DNA from: Marchantia polymorpha subsp. ruderalis
Taxonomy: Eukaryota > Streptophyta > Marchantiopsida > Marchantiales > Marchantiaceae
DNA length: 64,000 nucleotides
NCBI GenBank assembly: GCA_037833965.1
Contig: AP031353.1
Location: 16,928,501-16,992,500, forward strand
Direction of reading: 5' to 3'
Below are positions 41,350 through 54,900 of this stretch, in pieces. Made by a program: the position numbers and the translations under genes. The notes under the pieces are model-generated. The model was not told the DNA's origin and ran no database searches. It saw only the letters and a list, made by a program, of their open reading frames with translations. Each line of letters opens with the position of its first letter. Positions within the stretch are counted from its first letter, which is position 1.

Positions 41350-42337
41350 GGTTGCGGTATCAACATTCCTGTAGAGGATGAACACCGAATTCTGGAGGAT
41401 GTTTGAACGACTGAGGTCCACGTGCATCGTGTATAATCTTCGGACAGCTCAGCTAGGATTAAAATGCTACTCAGCTCTAGCTAAGGTTGAATCACATTAA
41501 AATAGCATCAAGAGCGCCTCGAAACATCAAGCTGTTATCAAGACCAGCGTGCAAACAATCCAGATCGAAGAGTCTTCCCCGACATTTTTTTCAAGACTGG
41601 TAGTTTGAGATGCATCTCATGGAACACTCGAACCACCAGCGAAGTTTTCCCCCAAGCTCCGAGGATGCAAATCATCAGGTCAGATACGATCAAACAATCA
41701 AACATTCTTCAGCTCTCCTTGATGTACTGTACTGCATGTCGTCCACTGGTCATGGAGGGTATTAAAACAATCTCGTAGTGTTTAAAGAAAGCAATTATGG
41801 CAGACAAATTTCACCGGACTGTTCATTTGTCCTTAGTCAAGTTTTGGATTCTTCCTCTCAGCTCCCTAACTAGTTTTAAGGTGTTAAACTTCATACGCAG
41901 TTATGGTTACAGTCTTCTGAAAATTAAGGCTTGCATTGGCACCACACGCTCAAAATTTTCCAGATTGCAAGACAATTTTGAAAAGCGTTCAGGGGTGGGC
42001 GGCATCGGCACTCCCCTATTCAGCGTCCAATTCGGCAGAGAAAGCTGCACGACCAAACTTTGGCTCTCCCAGATGATCCGCAGAGGATGACGCAGTCAAG
42101 GCCACAGTTGAAAGTACATGTCCTGGTGAAGTGTCATGCGCGGATATTGTGGCTTTCGCAGCCCGTGATGTCGTACTGAAGGTCTACAGTTTTGTTCTCT
42201 TACAAAGAGCCAATGACAAGCACAAGTACTAGAAGTATATACATATCATGGCCTTCAACGTCACGTGAAGGAGCACACTCTATGGATGTAGGGAATGTTG
42301 GAACTGTTATTGAGGCATCTGTTAATAGACAGTCCCC
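41350..42337. repeat. Inverted copy of about 24000-25020
   Basis: Reverse complement of the relic-R1 block, including CGTTCAAACATCCTCC and TCATCCTCTACAGGAATG, and containing relic R3. Confidence 0.85.
41993..42181 (+). pseudogene. Peroxidase relic R3 (exon 2 only)
   Basis: Exactly 189 nt like functional exon 2, with AEKAARPNFGS, DDAVKATVEST, CPGEVSCADI and ARDVVLK followed by GT. TGA at codon 28, as in R1. The GCD cysteine is lost. Other exons are absent. Slightly less decayed than R1. Confidence 0.87.
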
Positions 42338-42376
42338 CAGGATGTCCATAAAACTTCCAGTTTTATGGACATCCTG
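42338..42376. repeat. Perfect 18-bp inverted repeat, 3-nt loop
   Basis: Arms 42338-42355 (CAGGATGTCCATAAAACT) and 42359-42376 around TCC. A less perfect form stands at about 21935-21965. The perfect symmetry arises at the joint where sequence found in relic R2 is deleted. Confidence 0.8.
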
Positions 42377-43755
42377 AGCGAATTGGTATCGAAGAAATGA
42401 ATTTACAAAGACTTCATTTATGAAGCAGAATGTGAAAAGTTTCTCCTCTTATCTCCTCCGAAGGCATTAACGTGCTGACAGATGGTCGACTTGGTCTATG
42501 GCGGCATTCTCCTACACTCAGTTAGATAACTAGCATCTGATGTTAATTGTCTAATTCATTCGCCTGAAAGTGCTGTCTGAAAGTGATGCTCAAATTTGAG
42601 TTGTATATTCATACAGGTGGACGATTAAACTTTCGGGGGACTTCAAATGTAAGAATTTGACGAAAATAACACGTAACACGGTAACTATTCTAGAGCTTGA
42701 CATGCTGTTAGAGGCTGCAGGGGCAGTGGGGAATCCAAATATAAATCCAAATAGATGTCTGGCTACATGGCCACCTTCAACCTCAGTAAGATTATTCTCG
42801 TTTGATCACAGAAAACGGAGAGATAGCAAACAGTTGCAAACATATTCATCTAATTTGTAAGGATGTGAACGAACTCCATCAATCTACAGTATATTGAAGG
42901 AAAGTTCGAAATAATTCGACAACAAAAAACTTCTCGTAAATGATGGGAAGGCAGTGTCACATCCGCCGTGGTGAAGGAATGTTTCACATACATGAGTAAT
43001 CACAGACATTCCATGGTGTCTGAAGTATGCATGACATGTAGCGGATGGAGAGACTGACGATCCATCCACTGACGATCAGCGCCCATTACACATTTTTAAT
43101 TAGTCCATATGGAAGAATATGACGGCCTCATTCCACGGATACTTGTAAGAAGTAAGGCCCCACAACAGACATGTTCATTCGTGTTTGTTGTCCCTGTCAA
43201 TCCACGACATGAATATCCGAGCGCCTCAAAGTCTTAGCTTTCGCCAGAACCCACGTGCTGTTTACGTTATCTACGAACATACCTTTCAAAGACGTATGAG
43301 AATGTACAATCACAGGAAAAAGCATTTCATCTTTGATCCTTCATCATGAGTGAAGTTGACCGAGCAGCATTTCCAGCAATCATGGGGCTAATAGTAAGCA
43401 GTGAAGATTGCGTCGGAAGAATGTTTACATCGGCGAACCAGATTCAGCCTAGATCGGTTCCACTAATTTGCAAAGTGGATCTTTCCAAGCTTTGGTGACC
43501 GGGTCTTATGCTTCACCATGAACGCTTTAAGCTCAACTGTACGTCGACTGTAACTATTATATGTCGGACCCCACACAGCAGGTGTAACTGCGTTGTGGGG
43601 TTGTAGAGTTCACGTTGGTATAAGGAATCTAATCCAAGAGCCATTCTGATTCAGAGCTTGTAACCAATTCAACCACTTGCATAATCTACAATGTTTCGGA
43701 CAATTGACTCGCAGAAAGAGTCATGTAGTCACTGTTAGCTAGTTCCGCCCAAATA

Positions 43756-43938
43756 TTAAACAGTATGAATTGCAACTGAACCATCAGGCTGTAAAGACAA
43801 CAAGGCCAGCGGGCAGAGAATCAGAACATCTGATCGAACATGCATCGTCAACACTTCTTTGATGCTTTCCAAGTAGCAAATGGCGAAGTGCCTAAGAGTA
43901 TAAGATGGCGCTCGTGGAAGGCACAAAACAGAAGCCAA
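43756..43938 (-). other. Divergent micro-ORF, copy 4
   Basis: MASVLCLPRAPSYTLRHFAI to ILCPLALLSLQPDG on the minus strand, closely matching 20378-20578 but frame-shifted near its end. No neighbouring peroxidase survives. Coding status uncertain. Confidence 0.25.
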
Positions 43939-44099
43939 GCATTTGGGTTCATGTCATTGTGTATTTTCAAAAGTCTAGTGACAAGATCTTGCACAACCAA
44001 ATTTTTTGTTAAACTCAAATTCAAAGAGTGTGCAATGACTTAGAGCTTCTTGTGATGGATCTGGTACAACCTAATATGCATCAAGAAAGGTGAAAACTA

Positions 44100-44700
44100 G
44101 ATGATATTGTTCTGAATTAGATATGGACACATTGAAAATAATGTCATAATTTTAGGTATTATGAACACATCTGTTATATTCCAACCCAACGACGTATATG
44201 AACAATTTCTAAATGATTTCATTTTATGTTATCTCAACAACATACTATAATCTTAATATCTTATGAATCTTAAGATATATGTCAAGCTGGAGAGATGCGT
44301 TTTTCATCAATTCCAAGTTGAATTCTTTGGCTAGATTAATTCTAGAGAATGTCTATTCATGAATATAAAGTAGATTCAAATAGTCATCAATTGAAAAAAA
44401 TCACCTACCGTTTTTTCATACTTTAACTATTTTGCAATTTTTTGTCAAATCTTCATCCAATAGAATTTCAAGATTGCTACTTCGTTGATTCGATTGACTT
44501 GCCAAAACAAGCTCAAGTGTAATTTCGGAAGCACATCAAGCATTTGCAAGTACAAAGAAGGTATTACAAATACGCATAATCTCACACATTCTAGGTCTAT
44601 AAGCGCTTGATCATTGTCGATTGGTTTTAAGAATGGCGGCGATTGTTCAAGGGAGTTCAACATCCAATAACGGTCTACATCAAACACAAGAATCTTGAGT
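44100..44700 (+). mobile_element. Decayed Ty3/gypsy reverse transcriptase fragment
   Basis: The + strand reads IRYGHIENNV, then GIMNTSVIFQ, then FLNDFILCYLNNIL (a degenerate form of the YLDDIL catalytic box of Ty3/gypsy RT), a stop, then LMNLKIYVKLERCVFHQFQ and VEFFG, in family order. Several stops are present. The catalytic aspartates are changed to asparagine. Downstream to about 44.7 kb may be the connection/RNase H part. A dead fragment. Confidence 0.75.
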
Positions 44701-45904
44701 ACTTCATGTTTGACAATTATGTATTGAATCTACCACAAGCATTGTTTGATTATATAGCTTTTGCACTTTAATTCTATCATCTATCGCCACCTATCGCAAT
44801 GTTTCCAGCAAATCCGGTCCGACGTTCTTTTCTATCCAACATATCTTGCATCAAGGGAAGGAGATGCAATTTATGACCAACAAAAGATTCCTCTTATCAA
44901 ACCTGAACAACTTCAGCTAAAGATCGTGCACACCACAATCATGATAAATGCATCTTTTTTTCAATATATTCAAGTAAGTTTACAATCTGATATTTTGTAC
45001 TTCAAATTGAAGAACAATGTTGGCATCTCCAATCAATAAGAATTTTCAAGTCAAAACTCTCAAATCCCTAATTCCAAATTTATAGTCATAAATTCATCCT
45101 ACTTCTAATTCAAGGATATTTTAGATTGCATGAAGCAACCAAAATCAACGTTGATACAAATTGGAGTCTCGAGATAGGTTATTATACTACTAGGTTATGC
45201 TTTATGTCCCATAAGGTCCATGCCGACTCCGAGTGTTCTAACCTTCCACTGACTTTTCATTGATGATAAACTCTGTTAACAACAACACGATGAAGCTTAT
45301 ATCTATAGACTTTGGTGGTCATAAATGAGCAAAATCGTGAAATAATATGTCACAGAATGTGACCATTCCACAACATAGAAAATAATTTGTCACAATTTTG
45401 AAAAATACATACATTTTTTATAGATTTCCCAAAGATTTGATTTTTTTAACATGTTACTCAATCTACATCCAAATACTCACAATTTTCGTATCATAATAAA
45501 TGGACATAATAACCAAACCAAGATATTAAGCATCGAAGCAATAAAATGTTTCATTGATGACTATCAATACAATGGGATGTATCTAATTCCAGTAGCAAAA
45601 TTTATGTACAGTAATACATTTCAAAATTACATTTTCTTAATATGTCATTCTTCGAAATGGAAATTTAAATCTATTCAATATTTTGAAGTTTGAGTATGAA
45701 CAGTATCAAGACATAAATTATGAAAATTCAGCATTATTTATTCCAACATCATGTATATCATGATTATTTCTTTGTATTATAATTCTTAAAATACATACTC
45801 TTATACAAAGCGGTCAAATTATCAAAAGAGTGCATTGCATTCAAATTCGTCATATGTACAAATGGGGACGATGTAAAGCTGAAAAATATATTTACTTTTA
45901 TATA
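44700..45904. other. AT-rich gene-free interval
   Basis: Likely retroelement decay plus the NRPA2 3' flank. No intact frame recognised. Confidence 0.45.
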
Positions 45905-48900
45905 TCAGCCGTTGCCAATTGTAAGTGTTAATTTGATGTTCATGGCTGCCAACTCTGAGGCAAGATATCTGAAAACGTAAGGCATGGCCACCAGCTCAAT
46001 ATCCCGACTTGAATTGCACACTCTACAGATGACTTTGCTCTCTTTACTTGACCCTAATCCCATTGCAAAAGCTGCACTGCTCTTCTGCTGAATTACAGGT
46101 GTGGTAGACAACAGACTTCCACATCGAACACAGATGTCCGCAGTGTGATAGTCTGAGCAAGTATGTAGCCTATCATGCAACAAGTATGCTGCACCATGAG
46201 CAAGTAACGAGTCTCGCTCCATTTCTCCGAAACGAATACCACCACCAAACTTTCGCCCTTTAACAGGCTGTCGTGTCACAGGATTCACAGCACCAGTGGA
46301 TCTCACCTAAGGACAAAATTACGCGATGAACAGGCATTTCGTTATGCATTTGGTAAGGCAACAGACAAAACCAAGCATAACACAGAACATAGATCTATCC
46401 ATTGTAAGATCCCATCTTGAAATAAACAACATGACTCAGTTTGGCAAGAAGTCCAGAACTATTATTCCAAATTGCACGAACTTCTTGAGATAAAAGCCAT
46501 ATGATTTAAGCAAAGCTTCGCGCACCTGATACTTGTCTCCAACCATATGACGAAGTCTTTGATAGTACACACAGCCGATGTAAATTTCACAGGTAAGTTC
46601 TGTGCCCAAGACACCACTATACATGACTTCTGTGCCATGGTAATTGAAACCGTATTCCTTCAACTGCTTTCCATACTTGTCGACAAGAGACTCATCTTTG
46701 TTTTTATGGCTGCTCTTCGAGTCGGCAGCGCATTTTTGAAATGGAGTAGCATTTATAAACTCCCCTTTTAAAATGCCAACCTGAAAAAAGTTGAGCCGCT
46801 CAAAAACCTGACGTATCCTGTTTCCTATAAACAACAAGCACCGGCATTGTTCCTACCATACAAATAAACTTCTATCTCCTAAAAAGTCAGATGATTGATC
46901 ATCGAATAGTACTATAACTTCGTATCTGGAGTTACCTTCGCAGCCATTGATTCCAAGAGCATCCCAATCGTCATACGGGATGGAAAGGCGTGGGGATTGA
47001 TAATAAGATCAGGTCGCATTCCAGTAACAGCTGAAAATGGCATGTCGATATCGGGCCATTGCTGTGAGAGCACACCCTTCTGTCCATGCCGACTACTGAA
47101 CTTGTCTCCAATAACAGGGTTACGACCGTATCGCATCCGAATGCTGACCTGTGAAGGTCCATACCAATTCCGAAGACGAAAAATAAGTACACCAAATTTC
47201 TCCAACAATAAACGGTGGAGATCACAGCTACAATTTACTCATTCAAATAATATTCAGATCCGGACGTATATTTTACCTTCTGCATCGGCTCCTTGGGTCC
47301 TGTTCCGACTGCTGCCACAAAGTCCACAACAGCTCTATCTCCACCCTTTAGCTTGGACATTTTCGCGTTACCAGTAACGGTGTTCAATACACTACAGTAA
47401 GGATTATTCTCCACCAAGGTCTGCATACAGGAAAATAGAGAGATATAGACATGATATTAGCGTTGCAAACCATGATGTGAGTGAAGACCTGCAACAAATC
47501 TGATGGAGAGTATGGTAAGAAAAAAAAAGTCAGTTCCCACTATACCTGCCCAATGTACGGCAGTCCATCGGTGTCGACAAAATTTGAGTTTTGAACGGGT
47601 GGTGCTCCTCTCTTCGGACCACCGGCTGCGTCAGATCTGGCAAACACATTGACAATTCCGTCTCCTTTGCGACGCATACGAGTCAAGTCGATAGTCTCTG
47701 TCTGCAAGAAGCATAATACGTATCGAGTACATTAGACCTTCTTCATAGAAGAATAAAGAGATAATCAAAGGTCAAGATTTACAGCCAAAAAATTTACAAG
47801 CCGATGGAGGAAATAATTGTTCTCCAGACCTGTCGGAGCTGAAAAAACATTAAAGTTGATAAGAGCCACAGTACCTTGTAAATTTGTCCGTGAAACATGC
47901 CACGTTCCACAGCAGATTTGTTCAAAATCATAGCGTCTTCCATATCATATCTGGAAGAATCAACACAACTTGATAAGGCATACTTTAAGGCATTGTACCA
48001 TTACCTACGACAAGGACTAACGATCAGATAATCACTGCCCTAGTAATTTCAAATGAAGATGAGTTCTAAAGAGATTCACCCCGTGTACGCAAGCACTGCA
48101 ACAATAGCATTTGTCCCCGTCGGAAATTGGTCTACATTAAATTTGGCCCAATTCTCCGTCCTGGCAACAGGTGTTTGTGGTGACTGCGCACAAGCAATGA
48201 TCAGTTGGTTAGCAAACTTCATTATTACAGACAGACTACTGAGAACATTCCTTCTCTGCCAAACATGCCTGAGAAAAAGTATCATGAGATCACTGCAACA
48301 GCAAAGGTAAAGGAATGCAAATCCCATGTCATATTGGACAGCATGGAGAGTGTCAAGCAACCGCACTCCCTTCCTTCCAGATGTAATCATTTATTGCAAT
48401 ACTGGAGTAAAAACAATTCACCTGTATACGATATAACTTATTATCGGCCCGAAATTGCAAAGCTTGACATGGAGTTCCCATAGTTTGCTTTCCCATCTGT
48501 ATGCATGAAACGGTTTCTTAAAAATCAGTCAGGATAACCTTCACCCTTACATCAGCCATTGATCCAAAGTGAACGTAATTATCACCACAAAGTCGTTGGA
48601 CCCAGAAAATGTATTCTTTTATTGAATGAATTTGACTATATTCATAGACTGGGCCGCAGTGGATTACCTGGCATTGGTACATATTCCTCGGACTCTGATT
48701 ATGGTCTGACCATGGAGTTAAACTGGCCACAACACTGAGCATGGCCAAGGCATGCGTCTCTTCGTGGGTGGCGTATGATGATATGCCGGTAGTTCCTCCA
48801 TCTGTTCCATCTGGACACTTAATTTCCATGTACGCCTGGCCACAGTTTCAAAAGTTTTAACACAGATTGTTTTGTCATCCTCTCTTACACAATCGACGCG

Positions 48901-51900
48901 TTCCATTGAGCTACGATTGCACCAAAGGACTCTTTCAAGCTTTAAAAGGACAACAACCTCATCGTCTGACAAAGTCAGCCTTCCGACGACGCAGTTAAAC
49001 TTTGGAAAGAAAGAAGGTATTTAATTCTTTACTTCTTTATTCATTTGATTATTTGACTAGATAAGGTAAACAATATGACAGTCGGTATAGAACCTGCATG
49101 TATTGGCTCAACAATCACCCGTCGACCACGAAAACCATATTTGCAGGTGAAGAAACTAGACAAAATTCACCTGCATTTTGAGGAGAAGGGGGCAGCAATT
49201 CACTTACCTGCTCATAAGGACCAATCAGTTCCAGTGCACCCTTGTCTTGAGGACTTAGGCACTTCACGGGCCGCAGCATTCTTCCAGGTGTACTAAACAA
49301 GAAAAGGCCCGGATATGCACCAGCAGATGTACAGGGTACGTATGCCACTTCCAAGTCAGATGGGATCTGCAACAATTTTCAGCGCTGCATTAGGTGCAAG
49401 AACGTGAAGTCTCACATGCAAAAGCATACACTTACGTTCTACCCATTAACCACTGGACTTGACCTCCAAAAGCTTCTAGCTCAAAACCTGTGGAATTTCA
49501 TTATTTTATGAGAAATCACTGCAGTTGACATCGACGTAGTACCAAGAAACATCGTGAATATTTGCGTGACACGTGATCAATCGCAAGGGCTAACCACAGG
49601 GCACAGACCAGGTAGTACAGCCATGGTGGCTCTATCTAAGGTGCACCCTGGTGCAGTGGGCTAGAGGTAAACAACGTGAGCATACTTACATCTGCTATCT
49701 TGGCGACTTTGCAGTGCCGTAAGTGAGCAACCGCAGGAGGAATGTCGAGAGTTCGCATGTGTCCTATGATTCGTCCGTCAAGATGAACAGTTAAAAAGTC
49801 CGGAGGTGCCACCCGGGCCATGCTGAGGACTGACGGGAGCATTCCAACGCTTACCAGCTCAGAAGTAAGGGCCTTCCGAATTTTCAGAGGCTGCCTTACA
49901 AGACCCCTTGCGTCCAGATCGGTTGATATTACTGCAGAAAAAAACTCCAACCATCAGTGCGCGGTTCTTTGCCTCCTGCTCATGCAACTACTGAGTACAG
50001 AGAATGCTGCACAATCTGATATTGGCCTCACGTTTGAGACGTTAATAGAATGTGACTTCAACTTCATCACTTCTAAAATCAAATGTAACATCCTTTTAGA
50101 AACACAGTGAACTGCAGAGATCCTTCCGCTTGAAAATATACGGAGTACTTACAACATGCTGCAGTAAGATGGTTCAATAGTCCACACGGAGATCCATCCG
50201 GGGTGTGAACTGGGCACATGAAACCCCAAGACCTGAGCGGCACAGAACAGATTAAAAAAAGGGATACACCATCATAAAAAAGAGTAAACTGAAAAAGCCT
50301 CCGTCAACAAAAAACTCATAGACCTCATGGCTAATTGGACGTACTCTGGTAACAGCTTACGGACAAGTGTGGTTCGCAGAGTTGCGAAAAAAGCTCCTCG
50401 GTGAACGGAACGGAAGTGAGAAATGTAACGAAGAAAATTCAATTTTTCTGCAACTAGGGTGAATCCGGTTGACTGCATTTCAACAGCAAATTAAACGGAG
50501 GCAGTTAAGTTATATTCAACAATAATCAAGACAAAACACCAGCTGACTAAGTACAGTCAGAGAGGAAGATGTACAACTATGCAGACAAAGGACAATCACT
50601 ACCTGCCTAGTGGCTGCCACTTGTCAAGTTTATTCAAATAGTGAAGCTTGAACAAAAAGCGAGGATAAAGACTAAGCTGAAGAATGAGAGAATAAAGAGT
50701 TAATGAGGCTAGGCAGCAAGAAGGCAACCGAGGAGACAAATCATACCTGTTGTAAATCCAGACCACTCTGCGTTACAAGATTTCCAGTATTGAGGAGATA
50801 TTCGACCTTTTTGCTAACATCTGAGGCAGGGACTTTTTCCAGTATTTTTTGTACCTGGGTGGCTACAACAAGAAATCTCAGATAATTAGCAACAGCGAGA
50901 TCCGAACACACTGGAGAGCAATACCCAACGGGCATATGGGCAATTTAGCAAGCCAAGAGCAGAAAATGACGTACAATCCTGTAGATTGAAGGCGGGTTTG
51001 TCTTCAATCTCCTTTACGAGCAGCGCCTTGACTCTGTAAAGCCATTCCTGCATCCTCTCCTACACGTGCAGAAGTGATCCTCTCAGTGATCTCAAACTTC
51101 GCAGCACGACACTGAGCAAAAACGTGTAACTAAAATATTTTAAACAACCTGGTAGAATAAATTGAAATGCTGGCACACATAACAAGACTAGACAATCGAG
51201 TCTGTGTCAGATATGTACACTCGGCTTCTTCAGAAAAAATCAGGCCAGTAGACTGGAATTCTTACCTTCACAAATATAGTAAGAAGATGTCCAGGAAGTA
51301 AAATTTCATGATGCTGTAACGCATCTGCATTATCTGGAGAGGCAAGTCCATCTGCCAGTGCAAAAAGTTTGTGCAACATAAATCTGAAATTGTTTTTTCA
51401 GAGAAAAGGAGTAAAGTAAGTACATACCCAGCTCACAGAATTTGAATGCTTTCAAAAACCTAGACTATAATATGCTAAGAAATATTGGAAATATGAATAC
51501 ATCAGCAGTCGAGCACATCGAGCGTTATGAAACCAGCCGAGGTAACGAAAAAGAAATCTGAAAAAGGAAACCACGACATCTTGGAAAGTCTAGACCTTCG
51601 AACCTCAAATTCCCTTCGCAGTGTCTAAAGAAACGAGGCACCAACCGGTGGGCATGTGAAGCAGAATCTAACAAGGGAGTAATCGAGGGAACAACTCACA
51701 TCAACATATTGAACTTGTCCCGAGGATTGTCCAGGTTGACCAGTATGTAGTCTTCCAAAACCTTCTCACCCACCTGCGTGCAATAGAGTTTCCCAAAAAG
51801 TAAAACGATAGTTTACAAACGATCCTTTGATGACTGAACTATAGGCAAGTTGGCCTTGGCATATGAGCTCGTTCGTTTGTAAGGGAAACTTATAATCCTC

Positions 51901-54900
51901 ACCTTGGCGGAAGAGTAGCTAGCAGGAACGTCAAGTAGATGCTTAAATCGTTCTCCTGTTTCACCACAAGTAGTATAGAGCAGACGTTAGCGCCCCGACT
52001 AAGTGCTTTGACGTCATTTTAGAAATTTATCTAGCTCAAACATTTGTCATACGCCAACAATAGTAACGACATGTGCTGTCCCAGAACAGTTAACTCTGTG
52101 ACAACATGTTGTATTATACCGACCGATGTATTGAAGGCACTGTATGCGTGTGAAAAGGTTGAGCCGCTGGACATCTTCCAGAATGATCCTTGCTCTTTGA
52201 CTCACAAACTGAGAGCCCACAACTCCTTTGGTGCTCTTGTCATAACCGGATTGCACAGAAATCAGCTGCTCGTAAATCTCTCGGTCACTTGTATCAACAA
52301 GGGCCTGTGAAAGTAAAAAGGTTTGTTAAACATCAATATTTCCACGTGTCCTTGATCCCAGAAGAGATTCAGCAGAGGAACGTAAGACGAAATCACGAGT
52401 AGAAAGAAGTAACATGTACTCGATTGGAAATAACCCGTGAGCAACCGCAAAGGGCTCAACACGCGAGAAGATCGGAGAGCACAGGCCCGGTGGGTACAAC
52501 GAAAAGGGGCTCTATCTAACGCATAGCCTGATGCACTATATTGTTTTGTATTGCATGTTTTAAATGCACAAATTGTTGTGTAGAAAGGAAGGTGTATTAG
52601 TATAAACACCGCAGTATTAAAAAACTTACGCTTCGTCGGACCATGTGTCTACATTGAGGCACGAAAAGAGGCAGACTTGATATCGCTCATACGTGAACTC
52701 CATACGTAATAAAGAAGACCACAAGAGAGACAGTACCAATAGATGCAAGAAACAATAGTGTGCAGCGACTTACTTTTATAATCAACCCTACGGGTATTAA
52801 GAACTCCTGCTTTCGCAACCTGCAAGAATTCAACACCACATATCATATAATTTCCTAGCAGAAATAGGACGGTACTGTGCTTAAATACTGTCAGGCGTTC
52901 GAGGTTTGAAAGACAGGAAAGTTGTAGAACTTACGAAAATCCCAGGTTAGAACCTCCCGTGTTCAAGTAATACATTCGCAATGTAACCGCACTCTGATCA
53001 TGTTTCACACATCTGCATAACAAGGATTGAGGAGCGGCGATCAGCAGCAATACTATTCAAGATAACACAACACTGTCTGTTGTGATTATTTCGGCGCCTC
53101 ATATTGGCCATAGGTAAGACATTAGATCCTCTCAGGTCTTTAAAACGGCCAAACCTATATCTTCACTGAAGCTTCAGTTTCTAGGAAATCTCTCTGCTGC
53201 AGGTCATCAAATACTAAAACAATTCGGAGCTACATAACTGGAGTTCGATACGAGAGTTAACGTTCGAGAAAACGCGTTCCGAACTCACATGACAACTGCT
53301 GTATGACCCCAATGACACGATGACGGTAGGATTTCAATAAAAACCTCCGTGGGAAGTATATTGAGCAAAGCTCACCACTAACAGGCGCTACGATTGGTGG
53401 AAGTGGAGTCCAAACCTTATCATGACAGCCTTGTCAGAATAGGCACTTCCTCTATTCTTGAAGGTTGCTCTCTTCACTCCCACCACCTGAATCACAGGAA
53501 ACCACACGAACTTAAATTCAGGCATTTGAAAATATGGAACAATCTAGGTACAGTGTTATGCACAAAACTTCACGTTACATTCGATTTTACAAAAGAGAGC
53601 TGTACATTCTTGTCGTCAGAACCTTTTTTTACTACAGCATAAAAGTCAGTATACACACCAAGTTACGCTTTGGAATGATGAGAAGTCGAATAATTCGCTC
53701 TATACCATTGCATATGAAATATCTGCACAGTCCGGATGGTTTCAAATCATATAAGTTAAACGAATAAGCTCCATCCCACTGACATTGATGAGACGGAGTG
53801 TTTTTTGAGATAGTAAAATTGTTTACAATGCTTCATGTTAAGTTTCTAAACCGTGATTCGTTAGTAGATCCTCTTGGAGAAAGTTATCTTTCTAGCCAGG
53901 ATAATAGTTTTATTTGCACATGCGAGAATTTATTCTACCTTACACCACGTACAGAAGTCACAAGTTTACAGAAAAAATATGTTCCAAATCAGAGTAACAA
54001 TACCAACCCTCCCATCTCCATCGCTTCTTCCTTGTTCGCAACCATTTTCCGCCCGTCCAGACCACGCAAGTGACAGAGGCTTGACTGTGCAACCAAAACA
54101 GGCAGGATTTCTTATATAAGAACCATCTATATCCCTAGATTGACGGTCAGATTCAACACAAGTCTCATATATTGAGCACCCTCAAACGCGAACTTCGACA
54201 TCCGAATCCTCATACGATGCACATGACACATCTTGACATATATGTAGTCGACGAGGTTGTGAAGGTAGAAGAAAGCATAACGTTCCATACGACAGACCGC
54301 CTCCTCGATATATGTGTAGATTAGTCTTAAACTAGATGGAACGAGTCAAGAGATCGTACCTTGACCATGATCGGCATGCGGCCAAATGACATACTGTTCC
54401 GTACAACATTTCCACTTGCATACTGAAGACATAAATCTGCCGTGAGACTTCCCCTGTAGCTTAATCCTCCCATTCGGCACTGCAAATACACCCACATCCG
54501 TTCAGCTGTTTTCTCATCCACCTCACCCATCTCCATGAATGTAGAAACTATATCGCACGATGTTTCTGGCATATAGAGTCTATAGTGTAACAAAACCGAA
54601 GAATGTGCAATGCAGTTCCCGTTCACAGTAGTCCAGAAGCGACGGAGGACGAGGGCTGAAAAAGACACTTTTTCCGCAGATGGCTAATTTCGAATTAGAA
54701 GTAACTGGAGAAAATCATTCACAGGTCAAAGCAGAACATCCCTAGACCTTGCGAATCTATGCAGAACACAGAACTCTCTCCAAAGTATCTCTGTTTTGCC
54801 ATTCCTGGAGAGAATCCACAAGGTCCCGTAACAGAGTAAATCCCCGCGGTCTTGATTACACGATAGACCGTGAGACACATGGGTGGCTGCCTGTTTACGC

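Larger units (their letters stand above)
42338..43960. repeat. Inverted copy of the peroxidase 5' flank (unit D)
   Basis: Reverse complement of about 20370-21960 without the 2-kb insertion. The peroxidase that should follow at about 44.6 kb on the + strand is absent. Retroelement debris begins there instead. Confidence 0.8.

Noticed and set aside
46304..46306. Treating the last NRPA2 exon as a separate small gene starting at GTG
   Set aside because: It begins right at a splice acceptor and continues the polymerase protein in frame (DKYQ-VRSTG).
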